Assembly: GCA_002424605.1 (NCBI GenBank)
Contig: DIKQ01000001.1
Location: forward strand, 1 to 64,000
Length of the DNA: 64,000 bases
Direction of reading: 5' to 3'
DNA from: Cloacimonetes bacterium UBA5614
GTDB lineage: Bacteria > Cloacimonadota > Cloacimonadia > Cloacimonadales > Cloacimonadaceae
Below, in pieces: positions 60,666 through 64,000 of the stretch (positions are counted from its first letter, which is position 1; each line of letters starts with the position of its first letter). Below the pieces are notes generated by a model, which had not been told where the DNA came from, made no database searches, and saw nothing but the letters and a program-made list of their open reading frames with translations. The translations under genes were made by a program, and so were the position numbers.

Positions 60666-60855
60666 GTCAAGGGATGGATGTCCCTTCCTAAATCTGACAC
60701 ATAGCCAATATATGTAGGAGAAGGGTTATGGAAGAGAAAAAAGCCGTTTCAGGCATAACCCGCCATATCAGGAAAAAACGGAGATAAAACTTGACTAAAT
60801 AGACGCAATCGTGAACGCTTTACTTAAATGTAAAAATTCAGTTCGGGGAGAAGAG

Positions 60856-62106
60856 ATGACGTTGTATTCACTTTTGAAATCACTTGATTTTGAGCGTGTT
60901 GCGGGCAGCAAAGGCGAAGCCAGGGCGATTGAGATAATCACGGACTATCTGAAAGGCATCGGGCTGAAGCCGAAGATTGAGCCGTTTGAACTGCAGGGCT
61001 TTGAAAGCGGTACCGCCTTGATATCAGCCGGTAAAAAGAGCTGGGAGGCAACGCCCTTTGGTCTGTGCGGAAACGCCACTGTGGAAGGCGAGCTGGTCTT
61101 TCTGGAAAACGCCGATGTCCTGCTGCACAATCCCGGGCTTTACAAGGATAAAATCGTCCTCTATTTCCATAATACCAAACGGCTGTATGACCTTTACGAG
61201 CACACTAAGGTCAAGGCATTCATCGGCATCAGTTCACCCTTCAAAAAAGCATATTCCTATTCGCACCGGCAGAAACGTGCCGAGGAGCATATCATCCCAT
61301 CCGCCATGCTGCGCTATGACTATGCGGAACAGCTGATGAAGCTGGACGGTAAAAAGATTAAACTTACCATTAAGCAGAAAACCTCCAAAAAGACGGCGCA
61401 CAATATCGTCATTGACATCAAGGGCAAAGGGCTGGACGAAAACCTTGTCCTGCTCGTGGGGCACTATGACAGTGTGGCGCGTTCGCACGGAGCCAGCGAT
61501 AATGCTGGCGGCACGGTCTGCATCCTGAAAGCGGCGGAGTATTTTGCCAAACACAGGCCGGAGCGGGATTTGCGGATTATCTGTTTCTCAGGCGAAGAAC
61601 TGGGACTGCTGGGAAGCTTTGCCTATGCCAAAGCCCACGAGGAAGAGCTGGCAAAACGGTGCCGGCTGGTGGTCAATGTGGACCTGGCAGGCGACCCGAT
61701 TGGGAAAAATACGCTGTTCACTCTGGGCACCAAAGAGCTGATGGGTTATGCCGGCGGTATCCTGAAAGAGGAAGGCCTACTCTTCAGTGAAATTCTGGGA
61801 ATCTACAGCAGTGACTGCATGCCGTTTTCACCGCTGGAAATCCCCTCCCTGAACATCGCCAGGATGGGAGGCAAAGCCCTCTTCTATATCCATACGGAGG
61901 ACGACAAGGCAAAATACGTTACCCAGAAAGGACTGGAAGGGCCATACAAGGCAGCGGTCGCTATTCTCGACCGCGTGCTGAACGCCAGGATTTTCCCCGT
62001 TACCAAAGCCATCGACGACTCGCTGAGAGAAAAGATTGAGTCCTACCTCTATCAGTCCCGGTTGGAAAAACCGGAACTGAAATGGCAGGAAAAGTATAAG
62101 AAATAA
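60856..62106 (+). CDS. M28-family zinc aminopeptidase
   Basis: The start at 60856 has GGGGAG six bases upstream; the ATG-like open frame from 60811 does not. The 416-residue protein lacks a signal peptide. A PA-type insertion (about residues 60-170) lies inside an M28 metallopeptidase. The zinc and catalytic residues are placed: GHYDSV (H203, D205), SDNAGG (D215), SGEELG (E247, E248), NVDLAGD (D276). It probably removes amino acids from peptides or glycopeptides in the cytoplasm or after an unusual export. It lies after the glycan operon on the same strand. Confidence 0.9.
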   Translation: MTLYSLLKSLDFERVAGSKGEARAIEIITDYLKGIGLKPKIEPFELQGFESGTALISAGKKSWEATPFGLCGNATVEGELVFLENADVLLHNPGLYKDKIVLYFHNTKRLYDLYEHTKVKAFIGISSPFKKAYSYSHRQKRAEEHIIPSAMLRYDYAEQLMKLDGKKIKLTIKQKTSKKTAHNIVIDIKGKGLDENLVLLVGHYDSVARSHGASDNAGGTVCILKAAEYFAKHRPERDLRIICFSGEELGLLGSFAYAKAHEEELAKRCRLVVNVDLAGDPIGKNTLFTLGTKELMGYAGGILKEEGLLFSEILGIYSSDCMPFSPLEIPSLNIARMGGKALFYIHTEDDKAKYVTQKGLEGPYKAAVAILDRVLNARIFPVTKAIDDSLREKIESYLYQSRLEKPELKWQEKYKK

Positions 62107-62219
62107 GTCTTTTGTTACAAAGAGACACAGAGAATATAAAAGGCACAATGGCTCGTCGTTCCTGCCAGGAAGGATGGGCACAATAAGGATTTGGCTTTTA
62201 CAAATAAAAGGATAGATTT
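62107..62219. other. Intergenic stretch sharing motifs with the start of the window
   Basis: 113 bases without a gene. AGAGACACAGAGA (62121-62133) and TCGTCGTTCCTGC (62153-62165) also occur near 52-64 and, inverted, 244-256. It is likely a fragment of a dispersed repeat. Confidence 0.45.
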
Positions 62220-62516
62220 ATGTTAAGCGTTTGCGGAGTCAATTGCCATACCGACTGCAGGGCATTCAAAGTAGAATGCGATGGCTGTAATGAACTGCAG
62301 GGGCACGTTTCCTGGGCTGTGTTTTATGGCATGGAACGCTGTCCGATATACGCCTGCGCACTGGAAAAAGGTTTTACCTCCTGCGGGGACTGCAGACTGG
62401 CACCCTGTCAGGTGTGGTATGATACAAGGAATCCCGATGCTTCGGATGAGGAGTTTGAAGCAGACCTAAACTCAAGATTGGCAAACCTAAAAGGAAGAAA
62501 AAAGGAGAACATATGA
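62220..62516 (+). CDS. DUF3795 cysteine-rich protein
   Basis: A 98-residue protein with the DUF3795 pattern of cysteines: CGVNCHTDC at the start, CDGCNELQG, a central CPIYACALEKGFTSCGDC, and APC. These probably bind zinc or an Fe-S cluster. AAAGGATAG precedes the ATG. Its stop overlaps the start of the following gene by four bases. The function of the family is unknown. Confidence 0.9.
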   Translation: MLSVCGVNCHTDCRAFKVECDGCNELQGHVSWAVFYGMERCPIYACALEKGFTSCGDCRLAPCQVWYDTRNPDASDEEFEADLNSRLANLKGRKKENI

Positions 62517-63259
62517 AATACAGATATTTGTTAATGTTAGCAGCAATCCTGATGGTCATGAACCTTCCGGCGCAGTTTTACAAGCAGACCGGAGTGGAAT
62601 TTGAATCAGGGTATGTTTTCAAGGGTTACAGCGATGTACGTATTCCCGGAGACACAGGAGACCTGTTTTCCCTGTCGGAAGACCTGGAAGCCAGGGCAAG
62701 GCCCTATATGCGCATCAAAATACTCCAACCGCTGGGCGAAAAGCACAATCTTTCCCTGCTCTACGCACCGCTGTCCATCCGCTCACGCGGTACTCTGGAT
62801 GAAGCTGTCAACTTTGCCGGGACGGACTTTCCCGCCGGAACGGATGTCAGCGCTAAATACAGATTCGATTCATACCGCCTGACCTACCGGTATGATTTTG
62901 TTAAGAAGCCGGACCTGGTCTTCGGGATGGGTTTCACGGCAAAAATCAGGGATGCCGGGATTTATATGAAAAGCGACGGACTTTCCGGCAGGAAGACCAA
63001 TACGGGCTTTGTGCCGATAATCAACTTCCGGCTGTATCATGACATAGACGAAAGATTTGGCGTTCTGCTGGAAGGAGATGCTCTGGCAGCGCCTCAGGGC
63101 AGGGCTGAGGATGTCCAGTTGGCAGGCATTTACAAGTATTCCCGGCACTGGAAGTTCAAGCTGGGCTACCGCATGCTGGAAGGCGGAGCCGATAATGACG
63201 AGGTGTATAACTTTGCCTGGATAAACTATATCATGCTGGGTGTGGAAATCAACCAGTAG
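62513..63259 (+). CDS. Beta-barrel-like envelope protein, paralogue 1
   Basis: A 248-residue product with a signal peptide (YLLMLAAILMVMNLPAQ). Alternating aromatic/hydrophobic strands run to the C-terminus, and the end INYIMLGVEINQ is a plausible outer-membrane barrel end. The segment DVRIPGDTGDLFSLSEDL, then RIKILQPLGEKHNLSLLYAP, is shared with the next gene. It is probably an outer-membrane protein of unknown role. Start overlaps the DUF3795 stop by four bases. Confidence 0.82.
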   Translation: MKYRYLLMLAAILMVMNLPAQFYKQTGVEFESGYVFKGYSDVRIPGDTGDLFSLSEDLEARARPYMRIKILQPLGEKHNLSLLYAPLSIRSRGTLDEAVNFAGTDFPAGTDVSAKYRFDSYRLTYRYDFVKKPDLVFGMGFTAKIRDAGIYMKSDGLSGRKTNTGFVPIINFRLYHDIDERFGVLLEGDALAAPQGRAEDVQLAGIYKYSRHWKFKLGYRMLEGGADNDEVYNFAWINYIMLGVEINQ

Positions 63260-63280
63260 CCAGGCAAAAGGGGAGATAGT

Positions 63281-64000
63281 ATGAAATATAGAATGCTTTT
63301 GATTGCATTGCTTGCCGTTTTGCTGTCCTGCGGTACGGCAAACCTGTCCGCCGCGGCGGAAGAAGTGGATGACACTTCCATACTCAAAGGATTGGGAACC
63401 TTCTTCTCGACTTTTAACCTGGGTTTTCTGGCTAACCAGAGGTATGAGATTGAAACCGGATTGATAGTGACCGGTTTGAACGATATCAAGGTACCGGGAG
63501 ACTCAGGAGACCTGATTTCCTATAAGGATGACCTCAAAGCGGAAACGGGCTTTCACTTCAGGTTCAAGCTGACCCAGCCCCTGGCTGAAAAGCACCGGCT
63601 GGTCTTTACCTATGCGCCGATGAAGATAAGTTCCAGCGGCAGATTTGCTCCGGATACCGCCGGGGAGTTCTTCACTTTTGCGGGGATGGAAATCCCCTCC
63701 GGACTAGCTTCCACACTGGATTTTGATGGTGAATACCGTCTGGATTCGTATCGCCAGGCATATGTGTTTGATGTGGCAAATATCTCCGGGATGGGTATCA
63801 GTTTTGGCGTAGCAGCCGAAATCAGGGACGAAGCGGTGACTCTAAAGAGTGGTGATTACTATGGCAAAAGGGCGGATAACAACATCGTAGCACTGGCAAG
63901 CGTGGGACTGAATCGGGTTTACAATGCTAAAACGAGTTTCCTGGCAGAAGCCGACATTCTGATTGATGCCCAGAATCCCTCTCTGGATTTGTATCTGGGA
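63281..64000 (+). CDS. Beta-barrel-like envelope protein, paralogue 2 (partial)
   Basis: The gene runs off the window; 240 codons are visible. AAAGGGGAG precedes the ATG. The N-terminus is a signal sequence with either a lipobox-like LLSC or a cleavable end near LSAAAEE. The body matches paralogue 1 (DIKVPGDSGDLISYKDDL, FKLTQPLAEKHRLVFTYAP), with an extra N-terminal stretch and insertions. The two form a tandem duplication of an outer-membrane-like protein. Confidence 0.8.
   Translation, partial: MKYRMLLIALLAVLLSCGTANLSAAAEEVDDTSILKGLGTFFSTFNLGFLANQRYEIETGLIVTGLNDIKVPGDSGDLISYKDDLKAETGFHFRFKLTQPLAEKHRLVFTYAPMKISSSGRFAPDTAGEFFTFAGMEIPSGLASTLDFDGEYRLDSYRQAYVFDVANISGMGISFGVAAEIRDEAVTLKSGDYYGKRADNNIVALASVGLNRVYNAKTSFLAEADILIDAQNPSLDLYLG

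Noticed and set aside
1..64000. tRNA, rRNA or CRISPR features
   Set aside because: No cloverleaf, rRNA core sequence or regular direct-repeat/spacer array was visible on either strand.

Overview
The window looks like the chromosome of a Gram-negative anaerobe or fermenter of the FCB group, most plausibly a Cloacimonadota-type bacterium. This rests on protein style, not on a marker gene: many large secreted proteins with FN3-like ends, one type IX-style C-terminal sorting domain, carboxypeptidase-regulatory-like domains, a TPR-SUMF1 protein, DUF5683, an Fe-S aldo/keto reductase and acyl-CoA dehydrogenase genes. I see no rRNA, tRNA, CRISPR array, transposase gene or phage gene. Forty-six coding genes are supported, the last cut by the window edge.

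Layout. 0.4-5.4 kb (minus): PPC-repeat and VCBS-repeat secreted proteins around a YgjP-like metalloprotease. 5.6-8 kb: an ARPP-1-like protein with a small partner, then an APH(3')-like kinase. 8-13.4 kb: a sorted surface protein, diverging from a CARF-domain sigma54 activator followed by a receiver-like protein. 13.5-17.9 kb: an RND efflux pair. 17.9-18.8 kb: a clear sigma54 (-24/-12) promoter and two tandem small paralogues. 18.9-23.4 kb: housekeeping genes (cyclophilin, TtcA-like, MscS, Gph-like, YjbQ). 23.7-30.9 kb: an LVIVD lipoprotein and a giant secreted protein. 31.1-36.7 kb (minus): a six-gene operon (acyl-CoA dehydrogenase, PAS, QueH, unknown, DUF5683, TPR-SUMF1). 37-46.2 kb: lipoprotein, 16-residue-repeat protein, secreted proteins, Fe-S aldo/keto reductase, two proteins sharing an unnamed domain, prolyl oligopeptidase. 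46.2-60.5 kb: a glycan-utilisation locus with two GH38-type enzymes, GH20, GH130, a CBM9-like protein and an unusual ABC importer. 60.8-64 kb: M28 peptidase, DUF3795 and two paralogous envelope proteins.

The glycan locus reads as one pathway. An ABC importer made of a binding-protein/permease fusion and a second permease with a very large extracytoplasmic insertion brings in oligosaccharides. Cytoplasmic alpha-mannosidase, beta-hexosaminidase and GH130 enzymes can then take apart a mannose/N-acetylglucosamine structure such as an N-glycan core. No ATPase gene is present, so a shared ATPase is implied.

The most unusual signal is a set of small repeat elements that share a design but not a sequence: about three tandem units of 11 bp, usually followed by an inverted copy (10685, 36897, 46201, 52671, 60610; a direct-repeat-only version at 30971). 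One copy lies inside the permease gene as an in-frame 54-bp insertion. Removing its 18 codons restores the spacing seen in the other four repeats of the same protein. Two other copies carry 18-bp perfect arms whose sequence difference is compensated on both sides.
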